Assembly (NCBI GenBank): GCA_902787065.1
Contig: CADAFA010000023.1
Location: 1 to 14,132, forward strand
From: an uncultured Elusimicrobium sp.
GTDB taxonomy: Bacteria; Elusimicrobiota; Elusimicrobia; Elusimicrobiales; Elusimicrobiaceae
DNA length: 14,132 bases
Reading direction: 5' to 3'
Each line of letters begins with the position of its first letter. Within the stretch, counting starts at the first letter, position 1. The position numbers and the translations under genes are program-made. The notes under the pieces were generated by a model that ran no database searches, was not told where the DNA came from, and worked only from the letters and a program-made list of their open reading frames with translations. Positions 1-7,400 of this stretch are shown here, one piece after another.

Positions 1-1
1 A

Positions 2-502
2 AAAAAATTAAATTATGCCGCGGCGGAAGCCTCTAAAAAATTACTTGCGCAAACAAACGGGCGTTTGAATGTTTTTCACATTACCGGTACGCGCGATTAT
101 GAAGAAATTAAAAAAGTTTACGGCAATACTCCGCACTTAACACTTTTGCCTTATGCGGAAGATATTTATTCTTTGATGAAAGCTGTGCATATTATAATTG
201 CCCGCAGCGGGGCAAGTTCGCTTGCGGAAATTTGCGCTTTAAAAAAACCGTCAATTTTAGTACCTTTCCCGTATGCGGCGGATAATCACCAGTATTTTAA
301 TGCAAGATTATTTCAAAATGCCGGCTTAAGTTTTTTGATAGAGGAAAGTGACAACTTAGAACAAAATCTTTTTAATGCCGTCAAGAAACTTTTATCAGAG
401 CCGGAACATTTACAAAAAATGCGTGCAAATTACAATAATTTAACTTTACCCGATCCTTTACAAGCCGCCGAAAAAATGATTGAAAAATTAAATATATCAT
501 AA
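2..502 (+). CDS. murG: UDP-N-acetylglucosamine--N-acetylmuramyl-(pentapeptide) pyrophosphoryl-undecaprenol N-acetylglucosamine transferase, 3' part
   Basis: Only the C-terminal part is present (166 codons plus TAA); the frame is open from the window edge, so the gene starts upstream. MurG transfers GlcNAc from UDP-GlcNAc to lipid I at the inner face of the membrane, making lipid II for peptidoglycan. Seen in the sequence: the second Rossmann half of a GT-B fold, with an HITGTRDY segment, the SGASSLAEI nucleotide-sugar-binding segment, KPSILVPFPYAADNHQ followed by NA, and a final helical region, all in MurG order. A TTG near position 65 could be read as a start, but coding similarity continues upstream of it (KKLNYAAAEASKKLL), so it is internal. 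The gene ends just before an independent promoter. Identification is from motif recognition; full length cannot be judged. Confidence 0.9.
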   Translation, partial: KKLNYAAAEASKKLLAQTNGRLNVFHITGTRDYEEIKKVYGNTPHLTLLPYAEDIYSLMKAVHIIIARSGASSLAEICALKKPSILVPFPYAADNHQYFNARLFQNAGLSFLIEESDNLEQNLFNAVKKLLSEPEHLQKMRANYNNLTLPDPLQAAEKMIEKLNIS

Positions 503-521
503 AATACCAATCTAAATAATA

Positions 522-550
522 TTGCAAAACTAATGTAAAATAGTTATAAT
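522..550 (+). promoter_or_regulatory. sigma-70 type promoter for the thioredoxin gene
   Basis: TTGCAA (522-527) and TATAAT (545-550) are separated by exactly 17 bp. The predicted start site is near 557, about 30 nt before the thioredoxin ATG. The -10 is a perfect consensus and the -35 matches four of six positions. Confidence 0.75.
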
Positions 551-557
551 ATTACTT

Positions 558-575
558 GAAAGCTAAAAAGCTTTC
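558..575 (+). promoter_or_regulatory. 5'-terminal hairpin of the thioredoxin mRNA
   Basis: GAAAGCT (558-564) and AGCTTTC (569-575) form a perfect 7-bp stem with an AAAA loop. It begins at about +2 of the predicted transcript and ends 2 nt before the strong GAGGGGG ribosome-binding site (577-583). A 5'-end hairpin in this position would be expected to protect the mRNA from 5'-end-dependent decay; that role is inferred. Confidence 0.5.
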
Positions 576-586
576 GAGGGGGTATT

Positions 587-904
587 ATGAAAGTTGAAGT
601 TGATGACCTTAACTTTAAACAGGAAGTTTTACAAGAAAAAGGCCCAATGTTGGTCGAGTTTTATGCCACTTGGTGCCAACACTGCAAAGCACTTGAACCT
701 ATAATAAACGAGTTATATAAACAGTACGGGGATAAAGTAAAATTTGCAATGGTTGATGTTGACAAAGCAACACACTATTCCGATGTTATGAATGTCAAAG
801 CAATGCCGACTTTGTTTTTCTATAAAGAGGGGGAAGAAGTCAAAAAAATAGTCGGCCCGCGTACAAAAGAAATCATTGAAAATACTTTAAAAGCTATTAT
901 TTAA
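587..904 (+). CDS. thioredoxin-fold protein with CQHC active site
   Basis: 105 residues, the usual size of a single-domain thioredoxin, without a signal peptide, so a cytoplasmic thiol-disulfide reductase is expected. Active site WCQHCK (Cys30, Cys33), conserved FYATWC lead-in, VDVDKA strand-helix turn, and cis-proline loop AMPTLFFY (Pro74) are all visible. The dipeptide between the cysteines is Gln-His where classical thioredoxin has Gly-Pro; His before the second Cys is what protein disulfide isomerases carry and generally makes the couple more oxidising. The start is fixed by GAGGGGG seven to nine bases upstream. It has its own promoter and seems monocistronic. The partner reductase is not in the window, and trxA is only one of several possible names, so none is given. 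Confidence 0.9.
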   Translation: MKVEVDDLNFKQEVLQEKGPMLVEFYATWCQHCKALEPIINELYKQYGDKVKFAMVDVDKATHYSDVMNVKAMPTLFFYKEGEEVKKIVGPRTKEIIENTLKAII

Positions 905-908
905 CGAA

Positions 909-947
909 CACGCGCTTTTGGGACGTTTAGCAAGCACCAAAAGCGTG
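909..947. terminator. possible bidirectional terminator hairpin between the thioredoxin gene and the tRNA
   Basis: CGCTTTTGG (913-921) pairs with CCAAAAGCG (937-945), and CA/TG at 909-910/946-947 extends the stem past a 2-nt bulge; the loop is 15 nt. It lies between the convergent thioredoxin and tRNA-Arg genes. There is no clear U-tract on either side, so a terminator role is only plausible. Confidence 0.35.
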
Positions 948-957
948 CAAATTTAAG

Positions 958-1029
958 CGCGCCCGACGGGAGTTGAACCCATATCCCCGGCTTCGGAGGC
1001 CGATGCTCTATCCATTGAACTACGGGCGC
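958..1029 (-). tRNA. tRNA-Arg (anticodon CCG)
   Basis: On the minus strand a full cloverleaf can be folded. The 7-bp acceptor stem is GCGCCCG/CGGGCGC. The D arm is GTTC...GAGC. The anticodon arm is TCGGC-CTCCGAA-GCCGG with anticodon CCG at positions 34-36, reading CGG. The variable region is GGAT, and the T arm is ATGGG-TTCAACT-CCCGT. The discriminator is G73. The CCA end is not encoded (CTT follows), so it must be added by the CCA-adding enzyme. CGG is a rare-type codon in an AT-rich genome. The gene stands alone, convergent with the thioredoxin gene and divergent from the TspO gene. Confidence 0.96.
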
Positions 1030-1037
1030 ACAATTAA

Positions 1038-1046
1038 ATTTTACCA
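1038..1046 (-). promoter_or_regulatory. extended -10 element for tRNA-Arg
   Basis: On the minus strand TGGTAAAAT (TG-n-TAAAAT) ends about 8 nt before the mature 5' end of the tRNA, putting transcription start 2-3 nt upstream of it. No good -35 is seen, as is usual with an extended -10. Confidence 0.5.
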
Positions 1047-1067
1047 TTTTTAAGTAACGGAGGAATT

Positions 1068-1523
1068 ATGAAAGCAGTTTTTTTAGCAGTTTTATTCTTA
1101 ATTATAGGGGGGATAATCAGCGCCTCGGTAAACAGTTCGCTCAATGTTTGGTACAATGCCTTAAACAAACCTTTTTTGAATCCGCCCAATTTTGTTTTTA
1201 TGCCGATATGGACCTTGCTCTATATCTCACTTGCAATATTTATTTGGATAATTGACAGGCATCCTCACACGCAAATGGTTATCAAAGCAAAAAAATTATT
1301 TGTTTGGCAGCTTGTTTTGAATTTTTTGTGGACGCCTATCTTCTTTGGTATGCAAAATATTTTGGCAGGCTTAATTGTTTTGCTGATAATGGATTTTTTA
1401 GTTTTCCGTCTGATTTGCGTAAGTTATCAAATAAGCAAAACTGCCACAATGGTTGTTTTACCGTATTTTTGCTGGTTAATATTTGCGACGTATCTTAATT
1501 TAAGCCTATTTTTGTTAAATTAA
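1068..1523 (+). CDS. tspO: TspO/MBR family tryptophan-rich membrane protein
   Basis: 151 residues, matching the ~150-160 of bacterial TspO (translocator protein / peripheral benzodiazepine receptor family), a five-helix inner-membrane protein that binds porphyrins and other hydrophobic ligands. Family landmarks are in order: a first hydrophobic helix; WYNALNKPFLNPPNFVF followed by PIWTLLYISLA; a loop with basic residues; a helix with QLVLNFLWTPIFF; and a last helix with PYFCWLIFATYLNLS. The WxxLxKPxxxPP and LNxxWxPxFF signatures are diagnostic. Start: ATG at 1068 with GGAGG (1059-1063) 4 nt upstream. Its physiological ligand here is not known; in other bacteria it has been linked to tetrapyrrole handling and stress. 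It lies divergent from the tRNA and upstream of gatC, with which no functional link is evident. Confidence 0.92.
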   Translation: MKAVFLAVLFLIIGGIISASVNSSLNVWYNALNKPFLNPPNFVFMPIWTLLYISLAIFIWIIDRHPHTQMVIKAKKLFVWQLVLNFLWTPIFFGMQNILAGLIVLLIMDFLVFRLICVSYQISKTATMVVLPYFCWLIFATYLNLSLFLLN

Positions 1524-1543
1524 AACAGTTTCCGTGTTATATT

Positions 1544-1552
1544 TGCTAAAAT
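1544..1552 (+). promoter_or_regulatory. extended -10 directly upstream of gatC (probably leaderless start)
   Basis: TGCTAAAAT (extended -10, TG-n-TAAAAT) ends 6 nt before the gatC ATG, so the predicted first transcribed base is the A of that ATG at 1559. No Shine-Dalgarno sequence lies between 1524 and 1558, which agrees with a leaderless message. No convincing -35 is visible. Confidence 0.45.
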
Positions 1553-1558
1553 ATAATT

Positions 1559-1834
1559 ATGGAAACAAATTTACAAGAATTAAAACAAGTAGCAAAATTA
1601 GCTAAAATAGAACTCTCAAAACAAGAGGAAGAAAAACTTATTAAACAAATTGCTTCCGTCGTTAATTGGGTGGAAGAAATTCAAAAAGTTGATACTTCCG
1701 CTTTAACTCGCCTGCAGGAATACTTCACCCCAAAGCGAGAAGATATCCCTATGCAGTTTGAAAAGGCCGACGTTTTAACGTCAGCTTTCAATGATAAACA
1801 AGATAAATTACTGAAGGTAAAGAAGGTTTTATGA
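1559..1834 (+). CDS. gatC: aspartyl/glutamyl-tRNA(Asn/Gln) amidotransferase subunit C
   Basis: 91 residues, typical of GatC (~95). The GatCAB complex converts misacylated Glu-tRNA(Gln) and/or Asp-tRNA(Asn) to the correct Gln/Asn forms; GatC is the small subunit that wraps around and stabilises GatA and GatB. Visible: an N-terminal helical hairpin with VAKLAKIELS and EEEKL, then the characteristic segment VEEIQKVDTSAL followed by the extended PKREDIP stretch that contacts GatA in known complexes. It overlaps gatA by 4 bp (ATGA), so the two are translationally coupled. No ribosome-binding site precedes it and a -10 sits 6 nt upstream, suggesting leaderless translation. Confidence 0.93.
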   Translation: METNLQELKQVAKLAKIELSKQEEEKLIKQIASVVNWVEEIQKVDTSALTRLQEYFTPKREDIPMQFEKADVLTSAFNDKQDKLLKVKKVL

Positions 1835-3213
1835 CAGTAGTAGATATAGCAAAAAAAGTTAATTCAGGTGAAGTTTCAGCTTTGGAAATAATAACAAAAA
1901 CTTTAGACGGAATTAAAGAAAAAAACCCTTCTTTAAATGCCTTCCTTGAAATTTTTGAGGAAGAAGCTCTAAAACGCGCGAAAGAAATTGATGCTATGCC
2001 ACAAGGCAAAAAAGGCCGCCTTGCCGGCGTACCCGTTGCTATAAAAGACAATATTTTATACGAAGGGCACATTTGTTCATGCGCCTCCAAGATGCTTGAA
2101 AATTATAAAGCACCTTATACCGCAACCGTCGTAAAAAAACTTTTAAAGGAAGGCGCGGTAATTGTAGGCCGTACAAATATGGACGAATTTGCTATGGGTT
2201 CTTCAAATGAAAATTCAGCTTTCGGCCCTGTTAAAAATCCGCTTGATTTAGCTCGTGTTCCGGGCGGATCTTCCGGCGGAAGCGCCGCGGCAGTTGCAAG
2301 CGGTATGGTGCCTGTTGCCTTAGGTTCAGATACAGGTGGCAGTATCCGCCAACCGGCCTCTTTTTGCGGTGTTGTGGGAATTAAACCGACATACGGTAGC
2401 GTGTCCCGTTATGGTTTAACCGCTTTTGCAAGCAGTGCAGACCAAATCGGCCCAATTACAAATAATATTGAAGATAATGAACTTGTTTTATCGGTAATTT
2501 CCGGGCAAGATAAAAAAGATTCCACCTCAAAACCTGCGCCGCAAAATAAACAGGAAAAACAAAACCTTACCCTTGGTGTTCCGACTGACTTTTTAGCGAA
2601 CTTAAAAGGCGAAACCGCAGAAGCCTTCAATCAAGCGGTAGAACTTTTTAAAACAAAAGGGGTGCAAATAAAAGAAATTTCTTTACCGCATGCTAAATAT
2701 GCAGCCCCTTGTTATCACATTTTAACTTCAAGTGAAGCAAGTTCTAACCTAGCGCGCTTTGACGGTTTGCGTTACGGTTATTCCGCAAAAGATACTAAAG
2801 ATTTAGAAGACACTTATCTTAAAAACCGTGCGGCCTTTGGGCCCGAAGTTAAGCGCCGTATTATACTTGGCACCTTTTCTTTGAACAGTGCACATGCCGG
2901 GGACTTTTACTTACAAGCCCAAAAAGTACGAGAATTAATTAAACAAGATTTTCAAAAAGCCTTAAAGGAAGTTGATGCTATTATCATGCCCACAACACCA
3001 AACGGGGCTTTCAAAATCGGCGAAGTTGAAGATATTTTGACTTTATATTTAGCTGATTTATTTACCTGCCCTGCCAATATGGCAGGTGTTCCGGCTTTAA
3101 CTGTTCCGTTTGGAAAAGATAAAAATAATATGCCCCTTGGTTTACAAATTTGCGCTAATTATTTTAATGAAAATTTGCTTTATAAAACCGCTGCCTTAGC
3201 GAGGGGGAAATAA
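1831..3213 (+). CDS. gatA: aspartyl/glutamyl-tRNA(Asn/Gln) amidotransferase subunit A
   Basis: 460 residues, slightly shorter than the usual ~485. GatA is the amidase-signature subunit that hydrolyses glutamine and passes ammonia to GatB for amidation of the mischarged tRNA. The whole Ser-cisSer-Lys triad is visible with correct family spacing: Lys72 (PVAIKDN), Ser147 in PGGSSGGSAAAVA, and nucleophile Ser171 in GSDTGGSIRQPA. The NMDEFAMGSSNENSAFG motif typical of GatA, as opposed to other amidases, lies at 116-132, and the C-terminal part contains PANMAGVPALTVPFG. Start: ATG overlapping the gatC stop, with AGAAGG 4 nt upstream. GatB is not in the window, so it must be encoded elsewhere. The stop overlaps the next start (TAATG), continuing the operon into a Nudix gene. 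Confidence 0.96.
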   Translation: MTVVDIAKKVNSGEVSALEIITKTLDGIKEKNPSLNAFLEIFEEEALKRAKEIDAMPQGKKGRLAGVPVAIKDNILYEGHICSCASKMLENYKAPYTATVVKKLLKEGAVIVGRTNMDEFAMGSSNENSAFGPVKNPLDLARVPGGSSGGSAAAVASGMVPVALGSDTGGSIRQPASFCGVVGIKPTYGSVSRYGLTAFASSADQIGPITNNIEDNELVLSVISGQDKKDSTSKPAPQNKQEKQNLTLGVPTDFLANLKGETAEAFNQAVELFKTKGVQIKEISLPHAKYAAPCYHILTSSEASSNLARFDGLRYGYSAKDTKDLEDTYLKNRAAFGPEVKRRIILGTFSLNSAHAGDFYLQAQKVRELIKQDFQKALKEVDAIIMPTTPNGAFKIGEVEDILTLYLADLFTCPANMAGVPALTVPFGKDKNNMPLGLQICANYFNENLLYKTAALARGK

Positions 3214-3647
3214 TGATTTTACCGGAATTTTCCTGCGGAGGCGTTGTTTTAGACGGCAATAAGGTTTTGCTCATAAAAGTAAAGACTATGAAAGGCCGCA
3301 AAATTTGGACATTCCCAAAAGGCCATATTGAAGAAGGGGAAACACCTCGCCAAGCTGCACTCCGCGAAGTTTTGGAAGAAACAGGATATCGTGCCCAAAT
3401 CATCCGTCCACTTTTAAAAGTGCGCTATTCTTTCACTCTCAAAGGAAACTTTATAAAAAAAGCAGTCCAATGGTATTTAATGAAAAAATTAGTACGCATT
3501 GGTAAACCTGATGAATCAGAAGTTCTTGCTGTTGATTGGGTTTCAATAAATAAAGCAAAGGAAAAAATTGATTATCCGTCTGATGCCCGCTTGCTTGAAA
3601 TAGTTTCCGGCACACAAGTTTACAATCCAACAGTTGAAGATTTGTAA
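3213..3647 (+). CDS. Nudix hydrolase
   Basis: 144 residues. A perfect Nudix box (GX5EX7REUXEEXGU) runs from Gly37 to Tyr59: GHIEEGE, then RE at 51-52, then VLEETGY. This family hydrolyses nucleoside diphosphates linked to another moiety, using Mg2+ bound by the box glutamates. The preceding strand with IWTFPKGHIEEGE and the size resemble the (di)nucleoside-polyphosphate (Ap4A-type) hydrolase branch, but substrate cannot be deduced with certainty. The start ATG overlaps the last base of the gatA stop; GAGGGGG sits 5 nt upstream inside gatA, so it is co-translated with gatA. Linkage to gatCA may be simply operonic. Confidence 0.92.
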   Translation: MILPEFSCGGVVLDGNKVLLIKVKTMKGRKIWTFPKGHIEEGETPRQAALREVLEETGYRAQIIRPLLKVRYSFTLKGNFIKKAVQWYLMKKLVRIGKPDESEVLAVDWVSINKAKEKIDYPSDARLLEIVSGTQVYNPTVEDL

Positions 3648-3666
3648 ATACCGTTTTAGTTACATA

Positions 3667-3695
3667 TTGACATATCTGTATATTTCGCATATAAT
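3667..3695 (+). promoter_or_regulatory. perfect sigma-70 consensus promoter, leaderless start for the following gene
   Basis: TTGACA (3667-3672), 17-bp spacer and TATAAT (3690-3695): both hexamers are perfect consensus with ideal spacing. The -10 ends 6 nt before the ATG at 3702, so the predicted start site is the A of the start codon. There is no Shine-Dalgarno sequence upstream of the ATG. Confidence 0.8.
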
Positions 3696-3701
3696 ATTAA
3701 T

Positions 3702-4496
3702 ATGATCACAATACGCAGATTGTTTAATTTACCATTTTCTGCCCAATTATTTATTACTTGGGTAGTTGCCACTTTTTTACTACTCTTAATGTTCTACGGT
3801 ACAGCACCGCTTTTGGGGCATATTCTTGTTTATCCCGTCAAGAAATTTGATTGGGCGCTTTTCCTTGCAAACCATAGTTTTTTTGCGGATGCCTACAGGT
3901 CTTTTATCTGGATATGTTATTTTATTCCTTTACTTTATTTGTTCAATGTAATTTTTACTTTTGTAATCTATTTATGCTTAAATAAGGAAATTTTGAAACA
4001 GGAAAATACTTGGCTGTTATTTAAAACGTCTTTTGTCAATAGTGTTAAAATTCTTGCATTTCAATTGCCTGTAGTAGCTATATTAGCACTTATAATATCA
4101 ATATTCGGTATAGCAAAAACTGTTTTTATTTTGACTCCTTTTTCTACCGAAGTATTAAGGGTTTTTATATTTTGCGTATGGCTACTCTCTCTGATTATAA
4201 TGCAAATGGCCTTTGCTTTAAAAGTTAATTTAAAATCTACTTTAAGTTACTCTTTACTCTTGCTTAAAAGATATAAATTTACATGGATAATTTTTGCTTT
4301 ACTATTATTTAATTTATCTTATAACTTAGCAAAAGGCATTATATATTTGGTACCTGCTTTTGCAAATAGCAGTTTTCTTGCTAATTTATCTTTAACGGCT
4401 TATGCTTTGGCTGTTTACATTTTAGTTATGGCAGTTGTTTTGCATTATTTGTTTACCTTTGAAAAACCTTTTAATTTGGAGAATCAAGAACTATGA
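3702..4496 (+). CDS. multi-pass integral membrane protein of unknown function
   Basis: 264 residues, not recognised as any named family. About six hydrophobic segments are visible, at roughly residues 15-40, 67-95, 115-145, 150-172, 193-218 and 222-255, with short polar links and several Lys/Arg between segments 2 and 3. There is no cleavable signal peptide; the first segment is likely an anchor. The first gene of a two-gene unit: its TGA overlaps the ATG of the large secreted-protein gene by 4 bp, so the two products are probably made together and may function together at the envelope. Transcribed from a perfect promoter without a 5' leader. The codon usage is T-rich, as expected for membrane proteins. 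Function cannot be assigned. Confidence 0.8.
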   Translation: MITIRRLFNLPFSAQLFITWVVATFLLLLMFYGTAPLLGHILVYPVKKFDWALFLANHSFFADAYRSFIWICYFIPLLYLFNVIFTFVIYLCLNKEILKQENTWLLFKTSFVNSVKILAFQLPVVAILALIISIFGIAKTVFILTPFSTEVLRVFIFCVWLLSLIIMQMAFALKVNLKSTLSYSLLLLKRYKFTWIIFALLLFNLSYNLAKGIIYLVPAFANSSFLANLSLTAYALAVYILVMAVVLHYLFTFEKPFNLENQEL

Positions 4497-7400
4497 AAAA
4501 ATTTTTATGCATAACTTTATCTTTAATTATAACCTTATCAATTTTGCCTTTAAATGCGCAAGAGGTATTTACCCCTGTCTTAGAGCGTGAAGATATGGAA
4601 AACTATAACGAAGTTAGTGCAACAATTGATAAAGAACGCCAACAAATTACTATTGATAATCATGAAGCTGTTTATGAAGAATTCATACAAATTTTAAAAG
4701 AAAAAAGTAAACGAGCATTTAAAAATTTAAAAAAGAATTCAGGAACATACAGTGATAAACAAACTGCATGGAATATGGCATTTTTCCCTGTTATAGAGAA
4801 AGATGAAAAATATCCTAACAGCAAATACTTTAAAGAACCGTATCAATTATATCATTATGCCTTAGAGGTATATTATCAAAATATAATCACCCCTGAAGCA
4901 CAACAAATAGGTTTAAAAGATTACCGCAATAAAGCAAGACAGCATATAAGACAGCTAATTGCTCAACGAAATCAAGGTAAAGATTTCTTTGCCGACACAA
5001 CAATTAATGAATCTGTAAATCCAATGAGCGAAGCTGCATATTTAGTTGCTTATGCCACTCATATTAACAGTTTTTATAATGAAGTCCGAGAAGCAAAACT
5101 AGCACAACAAAAATGCAAAAAACTAAACGAAGCTGAATTTTGGGGATATTCGCAAGAAGAATGCATTTTAATAAATACCTTAGCAAAGGATTATGATCTA
5201 AAAACAATAGATATGGGAAGGCAAAGAATAGGAACTTTTGCCTCTATTGTAGCAGATGAAATGGATCAATGTCTAAGAAATGTATTAATGGCATTACAAA
5301 CCCCTTTTTTACCTTTTGAAGAAGTTAATAAATTTTTAAACTCTATGGGTGGATCTGAATCTGCATGGGCTTCTTGTGGAATGACGAGAAAAGAACTTAT
5401 ACAAATAATTACCGATAACACTATGACAAGGGAAGAAGCCAAAAAATCTTTAAAAAAGGGTGTAGGCGGCAAAATATTACAAGGATTGGATTATACTTCT
5501 TTCAGTTATTGGGTAGAAAGAGGAGATAAAACAAAAGAGTTTGAAGACTATGTAATAGATAATTTCGGACAAGACAAATTAGAAGAACTAAAAGAAGAAG
5601 GAAAACAGAAGGAAGAAATAGAAATAGCCGAACGTATGGCTGAATCTTATAATGCCGTATTATCTGCAATTGCAACTGATTTAATTTCGTACGGAAAAAT
5701 TTATTACTACAATAATGACGTCAATTTAGTCGGCCTAAATGATGAAAATGTTCCCGTTAATGCAAGTGCAAAATTTGCCACAACTTGGTATAAAATGGGA
5801 ACCGACCAAACACAAGAATATTCCCCTATTGCAAATTTTGCCAGAGGGGCAATATTGCAAGCCGGCGGGAAAGCAAGAAAACTTCAAGACGGCTTATTGA
5901 CAAAAACCATGTATGAAGCTAAAGCAAAAGAAAACGTAAAAACCAATATAATGGTTTTAAGCATGGCTATGGATTTTGCAGTTGATCCTTTTATGGTACT
6001 TGCACCTTTACAAATGGTCAAAGGAACTAAATTACTTAAAATGGGTGCCAAGTATGCTCCTAAAACGACAAGAACGGCATATAATGCTAGCAAGGCAACC
6101 GGAGCTGCTGTAAAAACAGCGAAAGTAGCCATAAAGGATAGTAAGGCCGGGCAAACCGTATCGAAAGTCGTTGACAAAGCATCACAACCTGTCAAACAGT
6201 TAAAACAGAAAGCAGGGAAAGTAATTACCGATGCCGCAGATGATTGGAGTGATTACGGCAAATATTATGGTGCTTCAAGGCCTGCTTCAAAGGGAACTGA
6301 TGTTGTAACTGCTACAAAAAAGGCTGATGATGTAACAGATGCTGCTAAAGCAGCTGATGACGTCGCAGATATCACAACACCTGCTGCCAAAACAACACCC
6401 AAGAAAACAGCAACAGATCCGGAAGAATTAGGCCCTAAATTGACCGATGAATTTGATGAAACTATTGCAAAAGCAGGTAAAACCGAACCTGAAGCAACAA
6501 CTCCAAGTACTAGAAAATGTATCGGTTTTAATTGTAAGGATACAGATTATACACCTACAAACACTACCACCGGCGCACCTGAAGGTATGAGAAGGAGAAT
6601 CGGTTTCAGTAAAGAACCTGAATATATACCTGATGAAGCAGGCAAAGCAGCTGCCAACGGCAAAGGCGGTGTGCAAGATTTTACGGCAAAAGGCAATACA
6701 GGCCCGCAAGCACGCGGTCCGGAAGGCCCTAGTGCGAAAAATCCTTATGATGTCCGCAATTCAGCGGGCAACCCTGACACTCCTAGTGCACCTCAACAAG
6801 ATTTATCAGGTTTAAACCAAAATATTTCAAATACATCTGCTGAGCCATTGACAAGAGATGAATCTTGGAAAATTTATAAAGATCGTAGAGACCAAACACA
6901 GACATCAGCTAATAGTAATATACGACAGTGGGCTAATAGAGACCGGACATACAATGGTACTGTTGAAGTAAAATTTAAAAATGATAGATACGTAGAAATT
7001 ACTAAAATAAATGGGCAAAAAACTCGAGTAAGAGCTGATGATTTTAAAGCTTGGTTAGACGGTATTCCTGATTCTCCTGCAAATATATCGCAAAGAGAAC
7101 GAGAAGCTATAAAAGGATATGATGACTTTTTGGCCCAACATAATCAAATATCTACTGCAAAAGTCAAAGAGGCAGAACTAGCTGCACAAGAGGGAGAAAA
7201 AGCCAAAGATTTAATGGCGAGAACAAACTCCGTTCTTAAAGAAAATTCTGACACACACAATGCTTTAGCTATGTCTTCAAGAGGTTTCCAAAACTCTATA
7301 AAAAACGGTTGCACGGATGTAAAAACCTGCAATAATCTTATTGAATATTTAATTGAAAATAGAGGGGAACTTAATCAACAAATTTCCGAATTGCATCAAG

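Noticed and set aside
65..67. TTG at 65 as the start of a separate short gene
   Set aside because: The same frame is open to the window edge and the residues before it fit MurG, so it is internal.
1788..2090. Minus-strand open frame across the gatC-gatA junction
   Set aside because: It is opposite two well-identified genes, with no family resemblance and no ribosome-binding site.
5884..6195. Minus-strand hydrophobic open frame inside the large secreted-protein gene
   Set aside because: Antisense shadow of the Ala/Lys/Thr-rich region; the plus-strand frame is continuous for 1137 codons with a signal peptide.
6428..6709. Minus-strand Cys/Phe-rich open frame
   Set aside because: Composition is the mirror of the low-complexity plus-strand linker; no start signal.
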